Assembly (NCBI GenBank): GCA_938086805.1
Contig: CALKDH010000100.1
Coordinates: forward strand, 1-47,809
Length of the DNA: 47,809 nt
Direction of reading: 5' to 3'
Source of the DNA: an uncultured PS1 clade bacterium
Lineage (GTDB): Bacteria; Pseudomonadota; Gammaproteobacteria; PS1; Pseudothioglobaceae
This document shows, in pieces, positions 24,540 through 33,795 of the stretch. The first letter of the stretch is position 1; each line of letters opens with the position of its first letter. The notes under the pieces were generated by a model. The model made no database searches, was not told where the DNA came from, and was given only the letters and a program-made list of their open reading frames with translations. A program made the translations under genes and the position numbers.

Positions 24540-25303
24540 TGAGTATTTCACCTCTAATGGAACTTAATGATATTCATAAAAGCTTTGGAAATGTTGATGC
24601 TCTAAAGGGAGTTTCTATTTCTATAAATGCAGGAGAATGTCATTGCTTACTCGGCGACAATGGAGCTGGTAAGTCAACATTTATTAAAATTATGTCGGGT
24701 GTTCATCAACCGACAAAAGGCCAGATTAATATCAATGGAAAGCCAATAGAAATAAACAATCCACGTGAAGCAATAGACGTTGGAATCGCAACAGTTTATC
24801 AAGATTTAGCATTAATTCCTTTGATGTCCGTCTCACGTAATTTTTGGCTTGGCAGAGAGTTAACAAAAAAAGTTGGACCTGTTACGCTCATGGATTTTGA
24901 GAAATGTGATTCAATTTTGATGTCTGAGATGGATAAGATTGGAATTAAATTAAGGGACCCAAGTCAATCCATTGGGACTTTGTCAGGTGGCGAAAGACAA
25001 ACTGTTGCAATTGCCCGTGCAGTATTTTTCGGAGCTAAAATTTTGATTCTGGATGAACCAACATCAGCTCTAGGAGTATATCAAACTTCAAACGTTTTAA
25101 AAACGATAGAAAGAGTCCGGGAAAAAGGTGTTGCTGTTGTATTTATATCTCATAACGTTTCTCATGCGCTAGCTGTTGGTGATAAATTTACAGTTTTATC
25201 CAGGGGTGAAACTCTTGGAACTGCAAAAGCTGGTGAGATTGATTTTCAAGAATTACAACTCATGATGTCTGGCAACAAAGAATTGTCTGAACTAAAAAAA
25301 TAG
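24539..25303 (+). CDS. Sugar/inositol ABC transporter ATP-binding protein (single NBD)
   Basis: This 254-aa ATPase has Walker A GDNGAGKST (39-47), a Q-loop in TVYQDLALIP, the signature LSGGERQ, Walker B ILILDEPTSAL and the switch His in FISHNVSHAL. It has one nucleotide-binding domain, while RbsA/MglA/XylG-type CUT2 ATPases have two fused domains (about 500 aa). Single-domain versions such as FrcA are known, and this one would work as a homodimer. Confidence 0.93.
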   Translation: MSISPLMELNDIHKSFGNVDALKGVSISINAGECHCLLGDNGAGKSTFIKIMSGVHQPTKGQININGKPIEINNPREAIDVGIATVYQDLALIPLMSVSRNFWLGRELTKKVGPVTLMDFEKCDSILMSEMDKIGIKLRDPSQSIGTLSGGERQTVAIARAVFFGAKILILDEPTSALGVYQTSNVLKTIERVREKGVAVVFISHNVSHALAVGDKFTVLSRGETLGTAKAGEIDFQELQLMMSGNKELSELKK

Positions 25304-25312
25304 GAATGCATC

Positions 25313-26296
25313 ATGAATATATGTTTAATCGGGGCAGGTAGAATTGGAATTGTTCATGCAATTGCAATTGCTAGTGAAAAAAATGCAATTCTTCATTCAG
25401 TAGTAGATGTTAATGAATCAGCTGCTGAGTCATTGGCAAAAGAATATAGTGCTAAAGTTCTAAATATTAATGAAGCTTTTAGTAATATAGATATTGATGC
25501 TTATATTATTGCAAGTAGTACAGCAACTCATGCTGATTTAATAGAAAAGTGTTCTGAAGTTGGAAAGCCTGTTTTTTGTGAAAAACCAATAGATCTTAGT
25601 CTTGAAAGAGCCGAATCTTGTGCAAAATTGGTAGAGCAGAGCGGTATTGTCTGCATGCTCGGATTTAATAGAAGATTTGATCCCAATATGGCAAGCTTAA
25701 AAAGTAAAGTAGATTCTAATTTAATTGGCTCTGTTCAATCATTAGTAATTACCTCTCACGATCCTGCGCCACCTCCAATAGATTATATTCAAAGTTCTGG
25801 TGGGTTATTTCATGACATGATGATTCATGATTTTGATATGGCCTGTTGGATTTTAGATGACACTCCAGATAGCATCTATGTTTCAGCGGCTGCCAATAAT
25901 GAAGATATTAAAAAGGCAGGCGATGTAGATACTGCAAGTGTCATAATGAATATGAAAAAAGGTGCAATAGTCACTATTCTTAATGGTCGCCAAGCTTCCT
26001 TTGGTTATGACCAAAGAATTGAGGCTTTTGGTGAAAAAGGTATGCTACAGGTTAAGAATGAGTTAGAAGATAAAGTGGTTCTTAGTAATGCTGATGGTAT
26101 TAATCAATCTAAAGCTAAGCATTTTTTTTTAGAGCGCTATGAAAAGGCATACCATAATGAGCTCCTTCATTTCATGGAATCCTATCATTTAGGTGTAAAG
26201 CCAAGTGTAGATATTTCTGATGGAGTTCTTGCATTAAGAATCGCTGAAGCAGCAAAAAGATCTCTTAAATCTGGCCTGCCAGAAAATTTACAATAA
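25313..26296 (+). CDS. iolG: Inositol 2-dehydrogenase (Gfo/Idh/MocA family)
   Basis: This 327-aa oxidoreductase would oxidise myo-inositol to 2-keto-myo-inositol with NAD+. It has the Rossmann motif IGAGRIGIVHA (6-16), the catalytic-lysine motif CEKPID, GFNRRFDP, and GGLFHDMMIHDFDMACW with the conserved active-site Asp and His. This set matches IolG well. The AGGA ribosome-binding site is 11 bp upstream of the ATG. It is the first catabolic gene after the importer. A second Gfo/Idh gene at 33795 is more distant. Confidence 0.88.
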   Translation: MNICLIGAGRIGIVHAIAIASEKNAILHSVVDVNESAAESLAKEYSAKVLNINEAFSNIDIDAYIIASSTATHADLIEKCSEVGKPVFCEKPIDLSLERAESCAKLVEQSGIVCMLGFNRRFDPNMASLKSKVDSNLIGSVQSLVITSHDPAPPPIDYIQSSGGLFHDMMIHDFDMACWILDDTPDSIYVSAAANNEDIKKAGDVDTASVIMNMKKGAIVTILNGRQASFGYDQRIEAFGEKGMLQVKNELEDKVVLSNADGINQSKAKHFFLERYEKAYHNELLHFMESYHLGVKPSVDISDGVLALRIAEAAKRSLKSGLPENLQ

Positions 26297-26304
26297 GCAA
26301 TTGA

Positions 26305-27126
26305 ATGAGTGCCTCTAATATTAATGAATTAAATAATTTGTTACAAGAAAGTTATCCTTTATTGAGCAAGAAAATGAAGTTGATTGCTTTTTATATTATT
26401 GATCAGCCACAAAACCTAGCTATAAATACGCTTGCAGTCATTGCTAGAGATATAGGTGTTTTTCCATCTACATTAGTTCGTTTTGCCAAGCACTTTGGTT
26501 TCAGTGGTTTTGCTGAAATACAAGCCTTATTCAAAGTAAGAATCTCAGAAAGTACAATTAACTACAAACAACGAATTACTGATGTAAAAAATATTACTGA
26601 AAGTGACACAGTTACAAACTCCTCTAATATCTTTTATGATATTACAAAGAGAAATGTTACTGCGACTCAGCTGCTTGCTGAAAACACCGATATCGACCTA
26701 ATTGAAGATTCAGTTATAGCATTATGTGAAGCTAGTGAAGTTGTATTATGCGGCACAAATAGAGCTCAACCAGTAGCTAATTATTTTTACTATATGTTGA
26801 ACAATCTTGGTATTAGATGCAGAATTACTAATGATTCTAATGAGCTTGAAAACTTATCAAATTGGCTTGATGAAAAAACAGTATTTATAGCTATAACTTA
26901 TAATCCATATAATGAGAATACTACTCAAGCAGTAAAAACTGCCAAGAAAGCGAACTCAAAGATAATTCTGTTAACTGATACTGAGCTAAATCCAATTGCA
27001 CATCTTGCGGATTTTTTATTTAGTATTCACGAAGCTGAAATTCATACATTTAGGTCCTTAGGGGCAACGATGTGTTTAGTTCAAGCAATATGTATTTCAA
27101 TTGGCTATCATCAACAAGGAAATTAA
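26305..27126 (+). CDS. RpiR-family transcriptional regulator, likely inositol regulator
   Basis: This 273-aa regulator has an N-terminal RpiR helix-turn-helix (about 15-80, with NTLAVIARDIGVFPSTLVRF and AKHFGFSGFAEIQ) and a C-terminal SIS sugar-phosphate domain (about 120-260, VVLCGTNRAQPVANYF and FIAITYNPYNENT). RpiR proteins control inositol catabolism in rhizobia, where the ligand is a phosphorylated pathway intermediate; a similar role is likely here. It lies between iolG and iolB with no gap to iolB. The inverted repeats upstream of 22377 are its candidate sites. Confidence 0.9.
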   Translation: MSASNINELNNLLQESYPLLSKKMKLIAFYIIDQPQNLAINTLAVIARDIGVFPSTLVRFAKHFGFSGFAEIQALFKVRISESTINYKQRITDVKNITESDTVTNSSNIFYDITKRNVTATQLLAENTDIDLIEDSVIALCEASEVVLCGTNRAQPVANYFYYMLNNLGIRCRITNDSNELENLSNWLDEKTVFIAITYNPYNENTTQAVKTAKKANSKIILLTDTELNPIAHLADFLFSIHEAEIHTFRSLGATMCLVQAICISIGYHQQGN

Positions 27127-27927
27127 ATGTCATTATTAAGTCGACCAAAGCATAGTAAAGATAGTTGTTATCAAAAAATTACACCACAATCTGCAAATTG
27201 GGATTTTGTGGGTTTTGAAGCTCATGATCTCAAAGAATATGAGCTATTAGATTGGTTGGATGAGTTCAATGAGTGTTGTCTAGTGATTTTATCTGGAATT
27301 GCGAATATAAGTGTTGATGGGCAAGAGTTTAAAAATGTTGGAGAGAGGATGAGTGTTTTTGATAATATGAATCCTCATGCTGTATATGCTCCAAACAACA
27401 GCAAAATACAAATTACCGCTCAAACTAAATTGGAATTAGCAATTGCGATAGCTCCAGGGTTTGGTAACTTTCCAGCAAGACATATTAAGCCAGATGAAAT
27501 GTCTAGCGAGATAAGAGGCGAAGGGAGCAACAAGAGGTTTATTTGTAATATACTCCCAGAGCAAGAAAAGGCTGATAGTCTTCTTGTTGTTGAGGTCAAG
27601 ACTCCTTCAGGTAATTGGTCTAGCTACCCTCCTCACAAGCATGATTCTGACAATATTCCGGTTGAAACCTATTTAGAAGAAACATACTATCATCGAGTTA
27701 ATCCGCCACAAGGTTTTGCTTTTCAGAGAGTTTATACAGATGATTTATCTATTGATGAGACGATGGCAGTAGAAGATAAGTGTGTTGTTCTTGTTCCAAA
27801 AGGATATCATCCAGTAGGAGTTCCTCATGGATATGATTCCTATTATTTAAATGTAATGGCTGGGCCAAAAAGGCAATGGATATTTAATAATGATCCTAAC
27901 CATGAGTGGATGCTAGAGCAAAAATGA
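27127..27927 (+). CDS. iolB: 5-deoxy-glucuronate isomerase
   Basis: IolB isomerises 5-deoxy-D-glucuronate to 2-deoxy-5-keto-D-gluconate. The 266-aa bicupin has the metal motif PPHKHD (168-173), then LEETYYHRVNPPQGFAFQRV, LVPKGYHPVGVPHGYDSYYL and NVMAGPKRQW, all strongly conserved in canonical IolB. It begins directly after the rpiR stop, and its TGA overlaps the iolC ATG (ATGA). It is the standard copy; a divergent second IolB is encoded at 35914. Confidence 0.95.
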   Translation: MSLLSRPKHSKDSCYQKITPQSANWDFVGFEAHDLKEYELLDWLDEFNECCLVILSGIANISVDGQEFKNVGERMSVFDNMNPHAVYAPNNSKIQITAQTKLELAIAIAPGFGNFPARHIKPDEMSSEIRGEGSNKRFICNILPEQEKADSLLVVEVKTPSGNWSSYPPHKHDSDNIPVETYLEETYYHRVNPPQGFAFQRVYTDDLSIDETMAVEDKCVVLVPKGYHPVGVPHGYDSYYLNVMAGPKRQWIFNNDPNHEWMLEQK

Positions 27928-29840
27928 AGTCAATTGATATTATTTGTTTAGGTAGGGCGGCTGTAGACTTTTATGGTCAACAGATTGGCTCTAGTCTAGA
28001 AAATATGGGTAGTTTTGCTAAATATTTGGGGGGGTCATCCGCAAATATCGCTTATGGCTGCTCTAAACTTGGTCTTAATTCGGCAATGCTCACTCGTGTT
28101 GGAAATGAACATATGGGCCGCTTTGTTCGTAACGAATTAGAAAGTGTGGGTGTAGATACGTCTCATGTAATTACTGATAAGGAGAGATTAACTGGCTTAG
28201 TTGTTCTAGGAATTCAGAATAAAGAAACATTTCCACTTATTTTTTACAGGAAAGATTGTGCAGATATGGCAATCAGTGAAAAAGATTTCTCTAAAGATTT
28301 TATCGCTAGTAGTAGGTCATTGCTTATAACTGGAACGCATTTTTCATCAGATAGTACTTATCGAACGAGTATGAAAGCAATTGAATATGCAAAAGCTTCT
28401 GATACACAAGTTATTGTTGATATTGATTATCGTCCTGTACTCTGGGGTTTAACAGAGCTAGGTGATGGAGAATCTCGATTTGTTGCAAGCGACGATGTTA
28501 GTCAACACTTGCAAACAATACTTCCATACTGTGATCTGATTGTTGGAACTGAAGAAGAGATTCATATCGCTGGTGGAAGTGAGGATACTATTACTGCACT
28601 ATTAAAGATTAGAGAGTTGACTTCCTCAATTATTGTTTTAAAACTGGGCCCATTAGGATGCACTGTTATTACAAATAAAATCCCAGAAAGTGCAGATGAT
28701 TTCAAAGTGATACAGGGTAAGCAAGTAGATATTCTAAATGTTCTAGGTGCTGGTGATGCATTTATGTCAGGCTTTCTTCGTGGTTACCTTCGAGGGGAAA
28801 GTCTTGAAATAAGTGCTAATTATGCAAATGCTTCTGGCGCATTAGTAGTATCTCGTCATGGTTGCGCACCAGCAATTCCTGGTGAAGAAGAGTTACTATA
28901 CTATTTAGAAAATGCCACCAGAATACCTAATCCAAGCACAGATTTAACATTAAATCATCTTCATAGAGTTAGCTTTAGAGGCAAAGAGAATCCTGAGGTT
29001 TTTGGTTTTGCTTTTGATCATCGTAAACAGCTATTTGAACTTGCAACAAAGTATGGGGTAGATTCCAATAAAATCAATAAGATAAAAAACTTATTCATTA
29101 AGTCGACTCAAAAAGCTATTGAAAAATCCAATATCCCAGAAAAAAATATTGGCGTATTGATTGATGATACTTATGGAGAGGATGCGTTAAATTCAATTGC
29201 TGAAAAGTCATGGTGGATCGGCAGACCAGTAGAGCTACCAAGTTCAAGGCCTCTCAAGTTTGAGGGAGTGCAATCTATTGGTTCAAAGATACAATCTTGG
29301 CCACTAAATCATACTGTTAAGTGTTTATGTTTCTATCATCCAGATGATTCTGACGATCTAAAAAACAAGCAAGAACAAAAAATCAAAGAACTCTATTTTG
29401 CTTGTCTTCAAAGTGGCCACAAACTATTACTTGAAGTTATTCCACCTTTAGAGTTTGAGAATGATGAGGACACTATTCCAAAAATACTCCAAAGATTCTA
29501 TGACTTAGAAATAAAGCCTGACTGGTGGAAACTTCCTTCAATGAAAGACAATTCATGGACGCAAGTGAGTAGTATCATAAATACGAATGATCCACACTGT
29601 CAAGGTATATTATTATTAGGACTTTCTGCATCAATTGATACTGTAATAAGTTCATTTGCTGTGGCAGCAAAATATAGTATTTGTAGAGGTTTTACGGTAG
29701 GTAGGACAATTTTTTATGAGCCAGCTGAACTATGGATGCAAGAAAAAATCAATGATGATGAGCTAGTTGATTATGTATCAAAAAATTATACTGATTTGAT
29801 CAAAGCTTGGCAAAAATACAGGGAGGTGTTCCAGCAATGA
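27924..29840 (+). CDS. iolC: 5-dehydro-2-deoxygluconokinase fused to DUF2090 domain
   Basis: IolC phosphorylates 2-deoxy-5-keto-gluconate. The 638-aa protein has an N-terminal PfkB kinase (about 1-325) with IICLGRAAVDFYG, GGSSANIAYGCSKLG and the catalytic LGAGDAFMSGF. A C-terminal DUF2090 domain (about 340-635) resembles class I aldolase-like barrels and has been proposed to act on the phosphorylated product. The fused form is usual in proteobacteria. The ATG at 27924 overlaps the iolB stop; a GTG at 27906 is less likely. Confidence 0.93.
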   Translation: MKSIDIICLGRAAVDFYGQQIGSSLENMGSFAKYLGGSSANIAYGCSKLGLNSAMLTRVGNEHMGRFVRNELESVGVDTSHVITDKERLTGLVVLGIQNKETFPLIFYRKDCADMAISEKDFSKDFIASSRSLLITGTHFSSDSTYRTSMKAIEYAKASDTQVIVDIDYRPVLWGLTELGDGESRFVASDDVSQHLQTILPYCDLIVGTEEEIHIAGGSEDTITALLKIRELTSSIIVLKLGPLGCTVITNKIPESADDFKVIQGKQVDILNVLGAGDAFMSGFLRGYLRGESLEISANYANASGALVVSRHGCAPAIPGEEELLYYLENATRIPNPSTDLTLNHLHRVSFRGKENPEVFGFAFDHRKQLFELATKYGVDSNKINKIKNLFIKSTQKAIEKSNIPEKNIGVLIDDTYGEDALNSIAEKSWWIGRPVELPSSRPLKFEGVQSIGSKIQSWPLNHTVKCLCFYHPDDSDDLKNKQEQKIKELYFACLQSGHKLLLEVIPPLEFENDEDTIPKILQRFYDLEIKPDWWKLPSMKDNSWTQVSSIINTNDPHCQGILLLGLSASIDTVISSFAVAAKYSICRGFTVGRTIFYEPAELWMQEKINDDELVDYVSKNYTDLIKAWQKYREVFQQ

Positions 29841-31693
29841 AAACCATAAGACTAACAATGACTCAAGCAATAGTTAGATATTTAGCATCCCAATTTATTG
29901 AGACTGATGAAGGTATTCAGCAAATATTTGCTGGTGTTTTTGCAATTTTTGGTCATGGTAATGTTGCTGGTATTGGACAAGCCTTGACTGAATCTCAGGA
30001 TAAACTACCAACCTATCGGGGTCACAGTGAGCAAGGTATGGTCCACTCAGCAATCGCATATGCAAAAGCCAATAATCGACAGAGAATGATGGCATGCACT
30101 AGCTCAATTGGGCCTGGAGCAACTAATATGGTAACAGCTGCTGCATTAGCTCATGTAAATCGATTGCCTGTTTTGTTACTTCCCGGTGATTACTTTGCAA
30201 GTCGAACACCAGACCCAGTTCTTCAACAATTAGAGGATTTTTCTGACCCAACAGTGAGTGTAAATGACTGCTTTAAACCTGTAAGTAGATATTTTGATCG
30301 AATCATGAGACCAGAACAAATTATTAATAGCTTGCCTGTTGCAATTCAGACACTGTTGGATCCTGAAAATTGCGGTCCAGTTACAATTTCATTGCCTCAA
30401 GATGTTCAGGCTGAAGCCTTTGACTATCCAGAAGAATTTTTCAAAAAACGAATACACACTATTCGAAAAATAAAAATTGATGATGATGAGTTAGCTCAAG
30501 TAATTGAAATTTTAAAAAATTCAAAAAAACCTTTGATAATTGCTGGTGGCGGTGTTCATTATGCTAATGCATGTAATTCACTTAAAGAGTTTTCAAAAAA
30601 ATATAAAATCCCTGTTGCAGAAACCTCTGCTGGAAAAGGAGCACTTGCTTGGAATCATCCTGGCTATGTTGGGGCTATTGGGGTTACCGGATCTAATGCA
30701 GCTAACAACCTAGCAAGACAGGCTGATACAGTTTTGGCCATTGGGACAAGATTAAATGATTTTATTTCAGGGTCAAGAGCCTTATTTTCTGATAAAAAAC
30801 TCATTCAATTAAATGTAGCAAGATTTGATGCTATTAAACATGATGCATACTCTTTATGGGGCGATGCAAATTTAGGAATAGACAAACTTGATGAACATCT
30901 CGGTGACTGGAAGGCATCACCAAATTGGTTTCAAGAGTCAGAAACAGAGGCTTCAAAATGGAATGACTATTACGAAGATATAACCTCTTTAAATAATCCA
31001 TCTAATAAGGAAGAAGATTTTCCTACAGATGCTCAGGTGCTTGGCGAGGTTAAGAGAAATGGAAAGGCAAGTGATATTGTAGTTTGTGCAGCTGGAAGTT
31101 TACCTGGTGAGCTTCATAAGCTATGGAGAACAGAGCAAATAGGTGGTTATCATTCTGAATATGGTTTTTCATGCATGGGGTATGAGATCGCAGGAGGGCT
31201 TGGTGTCAAAATGGCTCAGCCAGAAAGAGAGGTCATAGTCCTTGTTGGAGATGGGTCATACCTGATGCTCAATTCAGAGTTAGCAACCAGCGTAATGTTA
31301 GGTCAAAAAATAATAGCTGTAGTTCTCGATAACAGAGGCTTTTCATGTATTAATCGTCTTCAAAATGCAACAGGTAATCGCTCATTTAATAATTTGCTTA
31401 AAGACTGCAAAAGTTCAGATGATGGATACCCAGAAATTAATTTTGCAATGCACGCAAAATCTCTTGGTGCTAACTCAGAACATGTTGAGGATATAGATGA
31501 ATTGGCTTTAGCTCTTAAAAGGGCAAGGGCATCATCAAAGTCTTATGTTATTAGTATTGTAACTGACTCTCATAAGATAAGCCCTGAGGGAGGTTGCTGG
31601 TGGGAGGTTGCTGTGCCTGAGGTTTCCTCAAATGAAAAGGGTGATGAAGTTCTTAGTGCATATAAGAAATCAAAGACTAATCAGCCTTATTAA
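29837..31693 (+). CDS. iolD: 3D-(3,5/4)-trihydroxycyclohexane-1,2-dione hydrolase
   Basis: IolD opens the cyclohexane ring to give 5-deoxy-glucuronate, using thiamine diphosphate. The 618-aa protein has the N-terminal pyrimidine-binding domain with the ThDP glutamate in YRGHSEQGMVH, a central domain and the C-terminal pyrophosphate motif LVGDGSYLMLNSE. The ATG at 29837 overlaps the iolC TGA and follows GGGAGG at 29821-29826, which decides the start. It is the only IolD in the window, although kinase, isomerase and dehydrogenase are duplicated. Confidence 0.95.
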   Translation: MKTIRLTMTQAIVRYLASQFIETDEGIQQIFAGVFAIFGHGNVAGIGQALTESQDKLPTYRGHSEQGMVHSAIAYAKANNRQRMMACTSSIGPGATNMVTAAALAHVNRLPVLLLPGDYFASRTPDPVLQQLEDFSDPTVSVNDCFKPVSRYFDRIMRPEQIINSLPVAIQTLLDPENCGPVTISLPQDVQAEAFDYPEEFFKKRIHTIRKIKIDDDELAQVIEILKNSKKPLIIAGGGVHYANACNSLKEFSKKYKIPVAETSAGKGALAWNHPGYVGAIGVTGSNAANNLARQADTVLAIGTRLNDFISGSRALFSDKKLIQLNVARFDAIKHDAYSLWGDANLGIDKLDEHLGDWKASPNWFQESETEASKWNDYYEDITSLNNPSNKEEDFPTDAQVLGEVKRNGKASDIVVCAAGSLPGELHKLWRTEQIGGYHSEYGFSCMGYEIAGGLGVKMAQPEREVIVLVGDGSYLMLNSELATSVMLGQKIIAVVLDNRGFSCINRLQNATGNRSFNNLLKDCKSSDDGYPEINFAMHAKSLGANSEHVEDIDELALALKRARASSKSYVISIVTDSHKISPEGGCWWEVAVPEVSSNEKGDEVLSAYKKSKTNQPY

Positions 31694-31695
31694 CA

Positions 31696-32865
31696 ATGAA
31701 AGTAAAATCCCATCCATCAAACCATCAAGTTTATTTTAATGAATCTGATATTAATTATGATGAGTTGTCTAGCATCTGCTCTCAGAAGACTTTAAAAGAA
31801 CACTATCCACTTTCGGATTCAATTTCAAATAATGTTGTCATTTATGATGCGAAAGACTTTGTCTCATTTATTGGTAATACTGAACAAGAAATAAAATTGA
31901 AAACTGAAATGCATTATGTTTTAGAAAATGGACCAGGTGTATTTGTAATTCGAAATCTTTATAGTGAAGATGTTATAGATCAAAGTAATGTTATTTTTGC
32001 AAAGATTGTTAAAAAAGAAAGTGGTTCTAGTAATGATCACTTTGCCTCGGGAACTAATACTAGAATTTGGAATAGTTTTCAAAAGGTTGCCTTAGAAAAC
32101 GCAGATGCCTTTATCAATTATTATTCTAATGATTTAGTGAAGATAATTGCTGAATCTTGGTGTGGCCCTAATTCTCAAATGACAGCTCAGGTCAATATTG
32201 TAAGACCAGGGGGTGAAATGCAGAAGCCTCATCGGGATTATCATTTAGGCTTTCAAGAAAATGAAGTCGTTGAAAAATTTCCAATCTCAGTGCATCGACT
32301 TTCAAACTATCTTACTTTGCAGGGTGGCATAGCTCATACTGATATGCCTCTAGATAGTGGGCCTACAATTGTCTTGCCCTATTCACAACAATATGACTTA
32401 GGTTACTTGACATGGAGGGATTTAAGGTTTGGTGAATTTTTTAATCAATACTCAGTTCAAAATCCAATGTCTAAAGGCGATGGAATTTTTTTTAATCCTG
32501 CTATATTTCATGCAGCTGGATCAAACACAACAACTAATTTTCATAGAATAGGTAATCTTCTTCAGATCTCATCAGCCTTTGGAAAGACAATGGAGCATGT
32601 AGACTATTTTAAAATTATTACTCATATATATCCTTATCTTTTAAATCATAAAGCCCTCTCAAAGAGACTCATTGAAAATGTTCTTATTTGTGCTACAGAT
32701 GGATATGCTTTTCCGACAAATTTAGACTCTGATAAAAATTCTGATTCTAAACTTCAGGGTATGAGTATGTTTGAACTTACAAAGCAATCACTACTGGATT
32801 CAGTGAGTCCAAAAAAATTTAATTCTAAGCTTTTGGAGCACCAGCAAGTTAGGCTTGCTGGATAA
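31696..32865 (+). CDS. Phytanoyl-CoA dioxygenase (PhyH)-like Fe(II)/2-oxoglutarate oxygenase
   Basis: This 389-aa protein has the PhyH iron triad: His179 and Asp181 in KPHRDYHLGF, and His272 in NPAIFHAAGSN. Arg284, twelve residues on, is placed to bind 2-oxoglutarate. It should couple 2-oxoglutarate decarboxylation to hydroxylation or oxidative demethylation of a small molecule in the cytosol. It begins only 2 bp after iolD and is followed by iolE, so it is firmly inside the inositol operon. I know of no such enzyme in the standard pathway. Modified inositols, for example O-methyl ethers, are a possible substrate, but this is inference. Confidence 0.82.
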   Translation: MKVKSHPSNHQVYFNESDINYDELSSICSQKTLKEHYPLSDSISNNVVIYDAKDFVSFIGNTEQEIKLKTEMHYVLENGPGVFVIRNLYSEDVIDQSNVIFAKIVKKESGSSNDHFASGTNTRIWNSFQKVALENADAFINYYSNDLVKIIAESWCGPNSQMTAQVNIVRPGGEMQKPHRDYHLGFQENEVVEKFPISVHRLSNYLTLQGGIAHTDMPLDSGPTIVLPYSQQYDLGYLTWRDLRFGEFFNQYSVQNPMSKGDGIFFNPAIFHAAGSNTTTNFHRIGNLLQISSAFGKTMEHVDYFKIITHIYPYLLNHKALSKRLIENVLICATDGYAFPTNLDSDKNSDSKLQGMSMFELTKQSLLDSVSPKKFNSKLLEHQQVRLAG

Positions 32866-32892
32866 ATATAACTAACAATTTGGAGAAAATAA

Positions 32893-33795
32893 ATGAGTGT
32901 GAAAATTGGTGTTAGTCCGATATCATGGACTAATGATGATATGCCAGAACTCGGTCGTGACACTACAGTGGAGCAATGCTTGCAAGAGGGAAGACAGGCG
33001 GGATATCGTGGATTTGAATTAGGGGGTAAATGGCCTCGGGAAGTTTCAGTTCTTGAGCCTTTATTCAGGAAACATGATATGGATGTAGTTTCGAGTTGGT
33101 TTTGTGGAGGCTTGCTAAAAGACACTATTGAAGGTGAAATAGAAAGAATTACTCCACATATGCAGCTTTTAAAAGATCTTGGGACTGATGTCATCGTATA
33201 TTGTGAAATGGATTCCTGTGTTCATGGAGATATTGATTCGCCACTTTCTAAACGACCAATTCTGAACGATAACCAATGGATGCAATGGACTGAAAAATTA
33301 GATCAGTTGGCAAAATATACATTGTCTCATGGAATGAAACTTGCCTATCACCATCATATGGGCACAGTGGTGCAAATTGAAGAAGAGGTAGATAAATTAA
33401 TGGCAATGACCAGTAATGATTTAGGTTTGGTGTTTGATACGGGGCATTTTATTTATGCAGGGGCTGATCCATTGAGTGTTTATAAAAAACATAGTGATAG
33501 AGTTCTTCATATTCATTGTAAAGATGTTAGGGCAGATATATTAAATGATGCACTTGAGTCAGATTCAAGTTTTTTGAATGCCGTTCTAGATGGAGTTTAT
33601 ACAGTACCAGGGGATGGAATGTTTGATTTTCCTGAGCTCTTTAAAATGGTTAGCGAAAATGAATTTAAAGGATGGGTTGTGGTTGAGGCAGAGCAAGATC
33701 CTGCCAAAGCTCACCCATTAACTTATGTAACTATGGGCTATAAAAATATTGAAAGTTACTGCAATAAATTTGGAATTGAAATAGAGGAAAAATAA
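32893..33795 (+). CDS. iolE: 2-keto-myo-inositol dehydratase (inosose dehydratase)
   Basis: IolE removes water from 2-keto-myo-inositol to give the trihydroxycyclohexanedione used by IolD. The 300-aa TIM-barrel protein starts with the highly conserved KIGVSPISWTNDDMPELG and has GYRGFELGGKWPR, KLAYHHHMGT, FDTGHF and HIHCKDVR, with the metal-binding His, Asp and Glu residues of the xylose-isomerase-like family. A GGAG ribosome-binding site precedes the ATG. Its stop overlaps the next ATG (TAATG), linking it to the second catabolic set. Confidence 0.95.
   Translation: MSVKIGVSPISWTNDDMPELGRDTTVEQCLQEGRQAGYRGFELGGKWPREVSVLEPLFRKHDMDVVSSWFCGGLLKDTIEGEIERITPHMQLLKDLGTDVIVYCEMDSCVHGDIDSPLSKRPILNDNQWMQWTEKLDQLAKYTLSHGMKLAYHHHMGTVVQIEEEVDKLMAMTSNDLGLVFDTGHFIYAGADPLSVYKKHSDRVLHIHCKDVRADILNDALESDSSFLNAVLDGVYTVPGDGMFDFPELFKMVSENEFKGWVVVEAEQDPAKAHPLTYVTMGYKNIESYCNKFGIEIEEK

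Noticed and set aside
32754-33194. 146-codon minus-strand frame across the PhyH/iolE junction
   Set aside because: It is antisense to two well-supported genes with a low-complexity translation; no domain recognised.
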